Below, one piece after another: positions 18,289-26,504 of a stretch of 64,000 bases of DNA (the stretch's first letter is position 1; each line of letters opens with the position of its first letter). Below the pieces are notes generated by a model that saw only the letters and a program-made list of their open reading frames with translations, did not search any database and had not been told where the DNA came from. A program made the translations under genes and the position numbers. The DNA lies in assembly GCA_964429385.1 (NCBI GenBank), contig CAYSBR010000017.1, positions 1 to 64,000 on the forward strand. The letters are read 5' to 3'. The DNA is from UBA2377 sp964429385. Its GTDB lineage: Bacteria > Verrucomicrobiota > Verrucomicrobiia > Opitutales > Opitutaceae.

Positions 18289-19842
18289 TCAGTTGGGGTG
18301 TTGGGCCGTGTGCTTTTTGGCGAGGTGGTCGCGGCCGAGCCAGGTATTCGCCCAGCTGGAGGTGCCGCGCAGATTCTGGTCCTGCAAAACGGGCGCGTGC
18401 GCGAGCAACTCCTCCGCCCGGCCCTCGTGTTTCAGACGATCGTAAGCCCGGGACCAGATGCACTCGAACTCGGCCACCTCACACTTGCCGTCGCGCGTGC
18501 CACCGCAGGGGCCGTTGCGCTGGTTTTTCGCGCAGGATGACTCGGGGCAGAGGAAGGCGATGTCCGGCAGCGAGCAGTCGCCGCAGTCCTTGCAGCCAAA
18601 CATCACGCTCTTGCTCGCATGCTCAACCGCCCGCAGCCAGCCGGGACCCTGCATCGGATCCTTCGCCCCGGCGCAGAGTTTCGCGCCAAGTTTCGCCAGC
18701 CCCTTGTCCGGGGTGAACATGAGATCATGCGTGAACTTCGAAAAACGGTAACTGAAGGTGAGGTTGCGCGCATTCGGCAGCCCGGGCTCAACCGGACGCG
18801 CGACGTCGGCCAGCCCCGTGGCCGCGTCCTCGCCGTAGAGGAAGAATTCACCCGGCCGCGAATAACGGATCTCACGCGCAAACTGTTTCCAATCGTCCGG
18901 GGCGAAGCTGCGCTCGATCTCCTGCACGCGGGCGATCTCCGCCACATCGTGCACCCCACCCAGGTAGGCGCCGCGATAACCGAGCCCGCGATAGATGGCG
19001 ATCTGCTTGGCCGCGAGTTCGAGGAAGAAGGCCTTGCCTTTGTCGGGACTCGTGGCGTGACGCTCACAGAGCTCGGCCAGCTCTTCGGAAATGACCACGC
19101 CGGGGATGCGCTGGGCGCGAAAAACCCGCGCCACTCCCGGGGTGAGCAGATACACATTGCCGATGAGCGGCACCTGCCCGTGCCCACGCTGCCGCATCCA
19201 GGCCAGCAGCTCATGAATCTTGCGCGAATCGTAGCCGATCTGGTTGATGATCCAGCGCGCTCCGGCCGCGATCTTGCGCTCCAGCTTCAGCAATTGGGGC
19301 ACGACCTCGTTCTCGTGCAGCTTGAAATTTGTGACCACCGCCCCGGGATAGAATTTCGTCGGCTCCAGCACGGCCGGCCGCTTGGCCCCGGGCCGCGTGA
19401 TATCCAGCCCGGCGTTCATCTGCCCGAGCAGCGTGAGCAAGCCCACGGAATCGATGTCGAAGACCGGTTTCGCCCCTCCCGCCACGCCGGAGCCGGAATA
19501 GTCGCCGGTCAGCACGAGCAGGTTATGGAATCCCTCGCTTGAAAGATGCCACGCCGCGCTCTCCAGCGCGTTGCGATTGAAATCCTTGCAGGAAAGATGA
19601 ATCACCACCTCGCGACCGGAGGCGAGAAACGGTTTTCCCAGCGCCGCGGGCGCCAGCATGGGATTGCCGCCGGCATTGTCGGTGATTGAGGCCCAGTCGA
19701 TGCCCGGCGCCACCGCCAGATCGCGGGCAAACGCCACCGTCTTCGCCGCCCGGGTTTCCATGACCGTGCCCCGCGTCGAGACCAGCTCCACGCCGAGCAG
19801 GAAATCCTGCGACTGACCGAGTTTTTCAGACAGCGTGCTCAT
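18289..19842 (-). CDS. metF: Methylenetetrahydrofolate reductase fused to a Cys-rich MetV-like domain
   Basis: 517 residues. Residues 1-330 are a MetF-type TIM barrel (FLLGVELVSTRGTV, ASITDNAGGNPML, HLSCKDFNRNALESAAW, LLVLTGDYSGSG, DIDSVGLL). The C-terminal 130 residues carry a cysteine cluster: GCKDCGDC, then CPESSCAKNQRNGPCGG, then GKCEV.EFECIWSRAYDRLK. This matches the MTHFR C-terminal / MetV-type domain, which in acetogens partners MetF and handles iron-sulfur or zinc. In this operon the enzyme most likely oxidises 5-methyl- to 5,10-methylene-tetrahydrofolate supplied by the LigM-like protein, the reverse of its biosynthetic direction. The ATG at 19842 was preferred to an in-frame TTG nine bases upstream. 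Confidence 0.88.
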   Translation of the reverse strand: MSTLSEKLGQSQDFLLGVELVSTRGTVMETRAAKTVAFARDLAVAPGIDWASITDNAGGNPMLAPAALGKPFLASGREVVIHLSCKDFNRNALESAAWHLSSEGFHNLLVLTGDYSGSGVAGGAKPVFDIDSVGLLTLLGQMNAGLDITRPGAKRPAVLEPTKFYPGAVVTNFKLHENEVVPQLLKLERKIAAGARWIINQIGYDSRKIHELLAWMRQRGHGQVPLIGNVYLLTPGVARVFRAQRIPGVVISEELAELCERHATSPDKGKAFFLELAAKQIAIYRGLGYRGAYLGGVHDVAEIARVQEIERSFAPDDWKQFAREIRYSRPGEFFLYGEDAATGLADVARPVEPGLPNARNLTFSYRFSKFTHDLMFTPDKGLAKLGAKLCAGAKDPMQGPGWLRAVEHASKSVMFGCKDCGDCSLPDIAFLCPESSCAKNQRNGPCGGTRDGKCEVAEFECIWSRAYDRLKHEGRAEELLAHAPVLQDQNLRGTSSWANTWLGRDHLAKKHTAQHPN

Positions 19843-19948
19843 TGAAACCAATCGCTTATTCCGCGTGCAGACGAATCAACCCACCCGGTCGGCGCCAGCC
19901 CGCGCGCACCCGCGAATTCTTCGCCGCACTCAGAAGGACAAAGGAGGG

Positions 19949-19968
19949 ATGATGGGACATGATGGGTC
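19949..19968. repeat. Tandem decamer repeat between metF and an AraC gene
   Basis: Two adjacent copies of ATGATGGG(A/T)C, one helical turn apart, lie in the 232-base divergent gap between metF and the AraC gene at 20075. They may form a protein-binding site. Nothing else was recognised in that gap. Confidence 0.3.
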
Positions 19969-20074
19969 AAAACCGGGGGTTGGGCAAACGGGCGATGAGA
20001 TTACATGAATCCCATGCTGACGTCTTGGCGTTTCGGGCTTGGCTTGATTTGCAATTCGGGCACTCCTCACCCTC

Positions 20075-20926
20075 ATGTCCGTTTCCCGCCCCATCGCCGT
20101 CACCCTGCCCGCCCATGGTGTGGCCTTTGCCGAGAGCATCCACGGACCGGGATTCCGCATGGCCGAGCGCACCGATCCCTTCCACAAACTCATCTACGTC
20201 CTGCAAGGGAGAATCACCCTCACCACGACCACCGGGACCGAACCCCTGACCGCCGGCCCCGGCGCCACCGTCTGCGTGCAAGCCGGCACGCGTCACCAGG
20301 TCGCCGACGCCGAGCCCCCCACCCTGCTGCTGCTCTGCCTTGCCCGCGAAGTCACCACCCGCGACCCCGAGCTGGACCGGTTGTGGACCGGGCTCACCGG
20401 TGGAAAACCCGCCGCGCTGCGCGCCGGCAGCCCCGGGCGGATTCGCTTCGAGGGACTCTGGCGTGCCGGCATCGCCGAGCAGGCCGGCAAGCGACCGGGG
20501 CGCGAGGTGGCCCTGCACGCCACCGCGGAAAACATTCTCGTCGCCCTCGCACGCATCCCCGCCGGGCCGCCCGCCGACGATGCCACCGAACGCGTGGCCG
20601 CCGTCGCCCGCGAACTCGCCGGCACCTTCTACGAAGCCTGGAGCCTGGAACGCGCCTGCACCCGCGCCGGCATGTCGCGCCGGCACTTCAGCAACCTCTT
20701 CCGCCAGCAGACCGGCCGCACTTTCCTCGCCCAACTCACGGAACTGCGCCTCACCCACGCCGCCGAACTCCTCCGACAGGGCCGCCACTCAATCATCGGC
20801 GCCGCCTTCTCCAGCGGCTACGGCGACCTCTCCCACTTCTACCGCCTCTTCCGCGCCCGCTTCGGCCACCCGCCGCGCGAATGGCTGGAAAAAAGACACG
20901 GCGCGGCCTTGCGCAGCGACGGCTGA
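20075..20926 (+). CDS. AraC-family transcriptional regulator (next to FAH hydrolase and metF)
   Basis: 283 residues. An N-terminal cupin (FHKLIYVLQGRITLTTTTG, AGPGATVCVQAGTRHQV) is followed by a C-terminal AraC DNA-binding domain (WSLERACTRAGMSRRHFSNLF, QQTGRTFLAQLTELRLTHAA, IIGAAFSSGYGDLSHFYRLF, GHPPREWL). It is divergent from the metF/LigM-like/purU unit and is followed 25 bases downstream by an FAH-family hydrolase on the same strand, so either could be its target. The ligand cannot be read from the sequence. Confidence 0.88.
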   Translation: MSVSRPIAVTLPAHGVAFAESIHGPGFRMAERTDPFHKLIYVLQGRITLTTTTGTEPLTAGPGATVCVQAGTRHQVADAEPPTLLLLCLAREVTTRDPELDRLWTGLTGGKPAALRAGSPGRIRFEGLWRAGIAEQAGKRPGREVALHATAENILVALARIPAGPPADDATERVAAVARELAGTFYEAWSLERACTRAGMSRRHFSNLFRQQTGRTFLAQLTELRLTHAAELLRQGRHSIIGAAFSSGYGDLSHFYRLFRARFGHPPREWLEKRHGAALRSDG

Positions 20927-20951
20927 GGCGGCTTGCTCCTCCCCCGCTGTC

Positions 20952-21755
20952 ATGAAAATCATCCGCCACCTCACCGCGACCGGCCCGGCCTACGCCGCGC
21001 TGCAACCCGATGGCTCCGCCCGCGCAATCGCCGGCGACCTCTACGGCGACTACCGGGTCACCGACCAGACGGTCCAGCCGGGCAAGCTCCTCGCTCCCGT
21101 TGTCCCGACGCAGATCCTCTGCATCGGCCTGAACTACAAGCAGCACGCCGCCGAGACCAACGCCAAGATCCCCGAGCGCCCCATCCTCTTCGTCAAGGGC
21201 ATCAACGCCACGCAAAACCCCGGCGACCCGATCGAGATCCCCACCAAGCTCGCCAGCCATGAGGTGGACTACGAATGCGAGCTCGCCGTCGTCATCGGCA
21301 AGCCCTGCAAAAACGTCTCCCGCGCCGACGCGCTGAACTACGTGCTCGGCTACACCTGCGCCAACGACGTCTCCGCCCGCGACCACCAGATCAAGCTCGG
21401 CGGCGGCCAGTGGTGCCGCGGCAAGTTCTTCGACACCTTCGCCCCGCTCGGCCCCTGCCTGGTGACCACCGACGAGATCACCAACCCCAACGCCCTGAAG
21501 ATCGCCACCATCCTCAACGGACAGCGCGTGCAGGACTGGACCACGAGCGACATGATCTTCGACGTGCCCGCCATCATTGAATACCTCAGCGGCAGCACGA
21601 CCCTCCTCCCCGGCACCGTCATCCTCACCGGCACCCCGCAGGGCGTCGGCATGGCGGCCAAGCCCCCCCTCTGGCTCAAAGCCGGCGACTCCGTCAGCAT
21701 CGAAATCGAGAAGATCGGCACGCTCACCAACCCGGTCGCAGACGAGCAAGCCTGA
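20952..21755 (+). CDS. Fumarylacetoacetate hydrolase (FAH)-family protein
   Basis: 267 residues. Metal-dependent C-C hydrolase/decarboxylase fold. Conserved features are ILCIGLNYKQHAAE, PILFVKGINATQNPGDPIEIP, the metal-binding glutamates in VDYECELAVVIG, YTCANDVSARDHQ, and the final LLPGTVILTGTPQGVGM....WLKAGDSV. Members hydrolyse acylpyruvates, ureidoglycolate, or intermediates of deoxysugar oxidation such as 2,4-diketo-3-deoxy-L-rhamnonate. The rhamnose genes nearby make the last option worth noting, but nothing in the sequence decides it. The start at 20952 follows the AraC stop by 25 bases; longer in-frame extensions read through the AraC gene in another frame and are not credible. Confidence 0.87.
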   Translation: MKIIRHLTATGPAYAALQPDGSARAIAGDLYGDYRVTDQTVQPGKLLAPVVPTQILCIGLNYKQHAAETNAKIPERPILFVKGINATQNPGDPIEIPTKLASHEVDYECELAVVIGKPCKNVSRADALNYVLGYTCANDVSARDHQIKLGGGQWCRGKFFDTFAPLGPCLVTTDEITNPNALKIATILNGQRVQDWTTSDMIFDVPAIIEYLSGSTTLLPGTVILTGTPQGVGMAAKPPLWLKAGDSVSIEIEKIGTLTNPVADEQA

Positions 21756-21860
21756 CCCCGCCGAACCCGGCGGGTGCAGCCCGGACCGGTTTCCCTTCCC
21801 CCGCTCCGGGCGGCGGCTTGACGCCCCCGGAGCGCGCTTGGCACACTCACTCCCTCTCCC

Positions 21861-23363
21861 ATGCAGCACGCGGCGCACCTCGAAAACCCTGACGTCATCC
21901 TCATCGGCAGCGGCATCATGTCCGCCAACCTCGGCGCCCTCCTCAAGCGCCTCGACCCGCGCCTGCGCATCCAGGTGTATGAAGTCACCGCCGAACTCGC
22001 CCAGGAAAGCTCCCACGGCTGGAACAACGCCGGCACCGGCCACGCCGGCATCTGCGAACTGAGCTACACCCCCAACCGCGGCCCCGACGGCGAAGTGGAC
22101 GTCGCCAAGGCCATCGGCGTCTTCGAGCAGTTCGAGCAGTCCCTCCAGTTCTGGGGCTACGCCGCCGCCAGCGGCATGCTGCCCAACCCGCGCGAGTGCA
22201 TCAACCCCGTCCCGCACATCAGCTTCGTCCACGGACCGCAGCAGGTGGACTTTCTCAAATCCCGCCACCGCGGCATGGCCGCGCACCACTTCTTCCACGG
22301 CATGGAATACTCCACCGACCGGAAGACCATCGGAAGCTGGGCGCCGCTGCTCGTTGACAGCCGCGATCCGGCGGTGCCCATCGCCGCCACCAAGATGGAT
22401 GACGGCACCGACATCAATTTCGGCGCCATCGCGCGCAAACTCCTGGGCTGGCTCGCCCAACAGGAAGGCTGCGCCATCGCCGCCGGCCATCGTGTCATCG
22501 ATCTCGACCGGACCACCGATGGCTGGGAAGTCACCGTGCGCGATCTCGCCACCGGCAACCTCCGTCGCAACCGCGCCAGGTTCATCTTCGTCGGCGCCGG
22601 CGGCGGCAGCCTCAAGCTCCTCCAGAAATCCGGCATCGAGGAACAGCGCGGCCTCGGCGGCTTCCCCATCGGCGGCCAGTGGCTCGTCTGCGACAACCCC
22701 GCCATCGTCGCCCAGCATCAGGCCAAGGTTTACGGCCAGGCCCTCGACGCCGCGCCCACCATGGCCGTGCCGCACCTCGACACGCGCATTCTCGACGGCA
22801 AGAAGACCCTGCTCTTCGGCCCCTTCGCCGCGTGGACCACCAAGTTCCTCCACAAAAAAGGCAGCTGGACCGACCTGCCCGGCTCCATCCGCCCGCACAA
22901 TCTCATCACCCTGATCAAGATCGGCCTCACCAACCTCTCCCTGATCAAATACCTCGTCCAGCAGGGCACGCAGAGCATGAAGGACCGCATGGAGGTGCTG
23001 CACGTCTTCTATCCCGGCGCCAAGGTCTCCGACTGGAAACTCATCGACGCCGGCATCCGCGTGCAGGCCATCAAGAAGACCGACGGCGAAGCGGGCATCG
23101 TGCACTACGGCACCGAAGTCATCACCAATCCCGAGAAAACCATCTCCGCCCTCCTCGGCGCCTCCCCCGGCGCCTCGACCTCCGTCAACATCGTGCTCGA
23201 GGTCGTGCGCCACTGCTTCCCGCACCTGCTCGCCAGCGACGAAGGCCGCGCGCGCATGAAGGAGATGATCCCCACCTACGACCTCGACCTGAAGCAACCC
23301 GAGCACGAAGCCTTCTTCCGCGAAGTGCACCAGCGCGCCCGCGAACGCCTGCAGCTGGTCTGA
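21861..23363 (+). CDS. mqo: Malate:quinone oxidoreductase
   Basis: FAD-dependent membrane-associated enzyme that oxidises malate to oxaloacetate and feeds electrons to quinone, in place of or beside malate dehydrogenase in the TCA cycle. 500 residues, normal length. The FAD-binding motif DVILIGSGIMSANLGALLK is at residues 11-29. SSHGWNNAGTGHAGICELSYTP is the family's substrate-side signature. FVGAGGGSLKLLQKSGI and FPIGGQWLVC are also diagnostic. The last part (ITNPEKTISALLGASPGAST) matches known Mqo tails. It appears monocistronic; the 180-base gap downstream holds an inverted repeat. Confidence 0.97.
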   Translation: MQHAAHLENPDVILIGSGIMSANLGALLKRLDPRLRIQVYEVTAELAQESSHGWNNAGTGHAGICELSYTPNRGPDGEVDVAKAIGVFEQFEQSLQFWGYAAASGMLPNPRECINPVPHISFVHGPQQVDFLKSRHRGMAAHHFFHGMEYSTDRKTIGSWAPLLVDSRDPAVPIAATKMDDGTDINFGAIARKLLGWLAQQEGCAIAAGHRVIDLDRTTDGWEVTVRDLATGNLRRNRARFIFVGAGGGSLKLLQKSGIEEQRGLGGFPIGGQWLVCDNPAIVAQHQAKVYGQALDAAPTMAVPHLDTRILDGKKTLLFGPFAAWTTKFLHKKGSWTDLPGSIRPHNLITLIKIGLTNLSLIKYLVQQGTQSMKDRMEVLHVFYPGAKVSDWKLIDAGIRVQAIKKTDGEAGIVHYGTEVITNPEKTISALLGASPGASTSVNIVLEVVRHCFPHLLASDEGRARMKEMIPTYDLDLKQPEHEAFFREVHQRARERLQLV

Positions 23364-23376
23364 TTTTGAACCACTG

Positions 23377-23511
23377 ATGGACACGAATTCACACGAATGA
23401 TCTCCAATCCTTTTTAGCCACAGATAGAAAACTGTGGTTTGGAAATATCTGTGATCATCAGTGTAATCGGTGGCCAAGGCTGGTTTTTTATTCGTGAGAA
23501 TTCGTGTCCAT
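23377..23511. repeat. Inverted repeat between mqo and rhaB
   Basis: The 22-nt arms at 23377-23398 and 23490-23511 match in 21 of 22 positions when one is reverse-complemented (core GGACACGAATTC). They enclose 91 bases that themselves contain a CCACAG...CTGTGG hairpin. The element is markedly AT-richer than its surroundings and is non-coding. It is probably a member of a dispersed repeat family. Confidence 0.7.
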
Positions 23512-23544
23512 TCGTCGTCAACCCAAAGCCGTCTTACTTTCCCC

Positions 23545-24975
23545 ATGCCCAAGACCCTCTACACCGCCGCCGTTGATCTCGGCGCCACCAGTGGCCGCGT
23601 CATCCTTGGCGCCTGGTCGAAGAACAAGCTCACCCTCACCGAGGCCCACCGCTTCCCCAACGCCTACCGCGAACTCGGCCGCCACGCCTACTGGGAACTC
23701 GGCACCTTCTGGCATGAAGTGACCACCGGCCTGCGCAAAGCCGTCGCCCTCCTGCCCAAAGGCGCCTCGCTCGCCTCCGTCGGCGTGGACACCTGGGGCT
23801 GCGATCATGTGCTGCTCAACGACGCCGGCCGTCTCGTCTTCCCGCCGCACGCCTACCGCGACGACCGCACGCAGGCCGGCCTCAAGGCCCTCGCGCAAAA
23901 CGGCGCGGACCGCATCTACGCCGCCACCGGCATCCCCAACGTTTTCTACAACACCAGCCTCCAGCTCGCCGAGACCGTCGCCAGCTGTCCCGCCGTCACC
24001 GACCTCGCCACCCGCTGCCTCTTCCTTTCCGACTACTTCAATTATCTCCTCAGCGGAAAGCTGGCCAACGAGTTCACCGTCGCCAGCACCTCGCAGCTCA
24101 TTGATGTGCACGCCAAGTGCGACTGGTCGCGCGCCGCGCTCGAGCACTTCCGCATCCCGCCCTCGTGGTTCGAAACCCCGGTCCGCGCCGGCAAAAAACT
24201 CGGTCCTGTCCGCGGCCTGCCCGAACTCAAGGGCACCCAGGTCATCGCCGTGCCCGGCCATGACACCGCCTGCGCCTACGACGCCATGCCCGCCGCCGAG
24301 GACGGCAGCGATCTCTTCCTCAGCTCCGGCACCTGGTCGCTCGTCGGCTTTGAAAGCGCCACGCCCGTCCTCGGCCCCGAGGCCGAGCAGGCCCGCGTCG
24401 CCAACGAACGCACCGGCGACGGCCGGTTCCGCCCGCTCACCAACGTCGTCGGCCTCTTCCTGCTCGAGCAGATCATGCGCGACTTCAAGCAGCGCCCGCA
24501 AAACGACAAGCAATGGGCCGCGCTCATCACCGCCGCGGAGAAACTCCCCGCGCCCGCCGCGCTCCTCGATCTGACCGACGGCGCCTTCACCAATCCCGAC
24601 TCGATGAAGGCCGCGATTGATGCGCAGTTGAAGCAGCGCAAACTCAAGGCCCCGCGCGACCTCGCCGGCTACACCCGCCTCATCTGCGCCTCCATCGGCC
24701 AGGGCCACGCCAACGTCATGCGAACCTTCGAACGCATGACCGGGAAAAAATTCAACCGCATCCTCATGGTCGGAGGCGGCTCGAAGAACCGGCTCCTCTG
24801 CCAGGCCACGGCCGACGCCGCCGGCGTGCCCGTCGTCTCCTTCAGCCTCGAAGGCACCGCCGTCGGCAACATCGCCCGCCAGCTCATCGCCCTCAAAGCC
24901 GTGAAAGACCTCAAAACCTTCCGCCGCCTCCTCAGCGCCGATTTGGTGCAAAAAGTTTACGCGCCGAAGGCGTAG
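23545..24975 (+). CDS. rhaB: Rhamnulokinase
   Basis: Phosphorylates L-rhamnulose at O1, the second step of phosphorylative L-rhamnose breakdown. 476 residues, FGGY kinase fold. The N-terminal phosphate motif is YTAAVDLGATSGRVILGAW. SVGVDTWGCDHVLL, DYFNYLLSGKLANEFTVAST and VPGHDTACAYDAMPA follow. The C-terminal ATP-site motif is ILMVGGGSKNRLLCQATADA. The ATG at 23545 was chosen over 23470 because the longer form would be encoded by the repeat region. The product of this enzyme is the substrate of the aldolase/dehydrogenase at 29688. The 3' end is partly duplicated at 26310-26432. Confidence 0.95.
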   Translation: MPKTLYTAAVDLGATSGRVILGAWSKNKLTLTEAHRFPNAYRELGRHAYWELGTFWHEVTTGLRKAVALLPKGASLASVGVDTWGCDHVLLNDAGRLVFPPHAYRDDRTQAGLKALAQNGADRIYAATGIPNVFYNTSLQLAETVASCPAVTDLATRCLFLSDYFNYLLSGKLANEFTVASTSQLIDVHAKCDWSRAALEHFRIPPSWFETPVRAGKKLGPVRGLPELKGTQVIAVPGHDTACAYDAMPAAEDGSDLFLSSGTWSLVGFESATPVLGPEAEQARVANERTGDGRFRPLTNVVGLFLLEQIMRDFKQRPQNDKQWAALITAAEKLPAPAALLDLTDGAFTNPDSMKAAIDAQLKQRKLKAPRDLAGYTRLICASIGQGHANVMRTFERMTGKKFNRILMVGGGSKNRLLCQATADAAGVPVVSFSLEGTAVGNIARQLIALKAVKDLKTFRRLLSADLVQKVYAPKA

Positions 24976-25026
24976 CCGGACTTTACCGGGAGCGCCAGGG
25001 CTCGCTCACGCTCTCAAACCCAGGCG

Positions 25027-26253
25027 TCACTCCGGGAAAAACGCGCCCAGCCCAAGCGCCCACGCGTTGTCCCCGAGAAACCGATTCTCTTGGCCCAAGT
25101 GCAGCACCGCCACCCGCGGCACAGTCTTTTTGCGGGCAAAAGCCGCCTGAAACGCCCGGGCCCCGCGCAAATCATCCGGGCCAATCCGGCGGGCGGTTTT
25201 GACCTCGATGCCGACGATCTCACCGCGTTGCTCAAGGACGAAGTCCACCTCCGCATCTCCCTGCCTCCAGAAATGCACGCGGCGAGTGACATCCAGCGCC
25301 GCCCAGCCCTGCAAGGTCTGAAACACCGCTTGCTCCAGCCAGAAACCCGCATCCGGCCGGAGCGCCACGCGCCCCGGCTGCACCCCCGCCAGCCACGCCG
25401 CCAGGCCGGTGTCGCGCCACATCACCTTGCGCGCCTTGGCCGCGGCCTTGCCGGCGCTGCGCTGGTAGTTTTGCAGGCGGGCGATCAGGCAGCCGGTTTC
25501 CAGCAAATTCAGGTAACGATGCGCCGTGGGCTGCGGCAGGCCGACGTCGCGGGCCAGATTCGACTGGTTCAGCACCCGGGCGGTTTGCGCCGCCAGCAAA
25601 CGCATCAAACGCTGAAAATCGACGAGGCTGCCCACGTTGCTCAGTTGGCGTAAATCCCGCTCCAGATAAGTTTGCACATAGCCCGCAAACCATAGCTCCC
25701 GGGCGCTGTCATCCAGTGCCTTCAGGACATCGGGATACCCGCCGCCAGTCACCCACGGTTCCCATTCTCCCGCTCCCCGCGGCCAATCGGCGGCGGAAAA
25801 TTCCACGGCAAACAGCGAGTCGATCCCGGTTGATTCCACCGCTTGCCCCCGCCACTCAGCCGGACAGAACGGCGGCAGGTCGAGATAGACCGCCCGGCCC
25901 GCCAAGGATTCGCTCACCCCGTGCATCAGCGCCAGATTCGCCGAACCGGTCAGCAACAGGCTTCCGGCGGCCCGCGCCTTGTCCACCCGGCGCTTCACCG
26001 CCAGAAGGACCTCCGGGACGCGCTGGACCTCGTCCAGCGTCACCGGCAACTCCACCAGCAGGCTGTCCGGATTTTGCTCTGCTTGAGCCAGCACGTCGAT
26101 GTCATCAAAAGTCAGGTAATTGCGATCCGGGAACAGACGATGCACGAGCGTCGTTTTGCCGGTCTGCCGCGCCCCGGTCACCACCACCACCGGCATGGCC
26201 CGCAAAGCCTGTCCCAGGCAGGGTTTCAGCCAACGCGCACGAACGTCATTCAT
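25027..26253 (-). CDS. AAA-family ATPase with DUF4143 C-terminal domain
   Basis: 408 residues. A P-loop (VVVTGARQTGKTTLVHRLF, near residues 22-40) with Walker B LPVTLDEVQRVP and the LLTGSANLALM sensor region forms the ATPase. The C-terminal half is the DUF4143 domain, ending in the PD-(D/E)xK-like stretch VDFVLEQRGEIVGIEVKTA. This widespread family is poorly understood and often patchily distributed in accessory DNA. It lies immediately after rhaB, convergent with it, and is bounded on the other side by a duplicated fragment of rhaB, so it was probably inserted here. Confidence 0.87.
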   Translation of the reverse strand: MNDVRARWLKPCLGQALRAMPVVVVTGARQTGKTTLVHRLFPDRNYLTFDDIDVLAQAEQNPDSLLVELPVTLDEVQRVPEVLLAVKRRVDKARAAGSLLLTGSANLALMHGVSESLAGRAVYLDLPPFCPAEWRGQAVESTGIDSLFAVEFSAADWPRGAGEWEPWVTGGGYPDVLKALDDSARELWFAGYVQTYLERDLRQLSNVGSLVDFQRLMRLLAAQTARVLNQSNLARDVGLPQPTAHRYLNLLETGCLIARLQNYQRSAGKAAAKARKVMWRDTGLAAWLAGVQPGRVALRPDAGFWLEQAVFQTLQGWAALDVTRRVHFWRQGDAEVDFVLEQRGEIVGIEVKTARRIGPDDLRGARAFQAAFARKKTVPRVAVLHLGQENRFLGDNAWALGLGAFFPE

Positions 26254-26309
26254 ATCGTGAATAATTTCTATTCACGTCATGAATTCAAGCCTGAAGTCCA
26301 AGTGCGGCA

Positions 26310-26432
26310 GGCACCGCCGTCGGCAACATCGCCCGCCAGCTCATCGCCCTCAAAGCCGTCAAGGACCTCAAACCCTTCCGCCGCCTCCTCAGCGCCGACC
26401 TGGACCAGAAGGTTTACAAACCGCAGACCTGA
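26310..26432 (+). pseudogene. rhaB: Duplicated 3' end of rhaB (fragment)
   Basis: A 123-base remnant encoding the last 40 residues of a rhamnulokinase (TAVGNIARQLIALKAVKD, ..FRRLLSADL.QKVY) with its own TGA stop. The first 50 or so bases are identical to rhaB from 24852 on; the rest is about 80 percent identical. There is no start codon, and no homology to rhaB upstream of 26309. The exact-then-divergent pattern suggests a decayed second rhaB with later gene conversion, or recombination between paralogues. It flanks the DUF4143 ATPase gene. Confidence 0.85.
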
Positions 26433-26439
26433 TTCAGCA

Positions 26440-26493
26440 CAAAGAGCACGAAGTTTACAAAGGCCCGCCCTTGGCGGCGCTTCGTGACCTTTG
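26440..26493. repeat. Dispersed inverted repeat (CACGAAG type), copy 2
   Basis: The arms CAAAGAGCACGAAG and CTTCGTGACCTTTG (12 of 14 paired) enclose an inner AAGG/CCTT hairpin. Layout and arm sequence match copy 1 at 15908-15956. It lies directly after the rhaB fragment and just beyond the 3' end of the isomerase/epimerase gene, where it could also stop transcription. Confidence 0.65.
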
Positions 26494-26504
26494 GGGTTAA
26501 CCAC

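Noticed and set aside
20793..23552. A 919-codon open frame on the minus strand across the FAH hydrolase and mqo genes
   Set aside because: It is antisense to two well-conserved genes and its translation is low-complexity (Gly/Ala/Val/Asp-rich), the usual shadow of GC-rich codon bias.
23518..24951. A 477-codon open frame antisense to rhaB, and a 775-codon frame antisense to the aldolase/dehydrogenase (29706-32033)
   Set aside because: Both mirror clear enzymes and show only biased composition, with no motif of their own.
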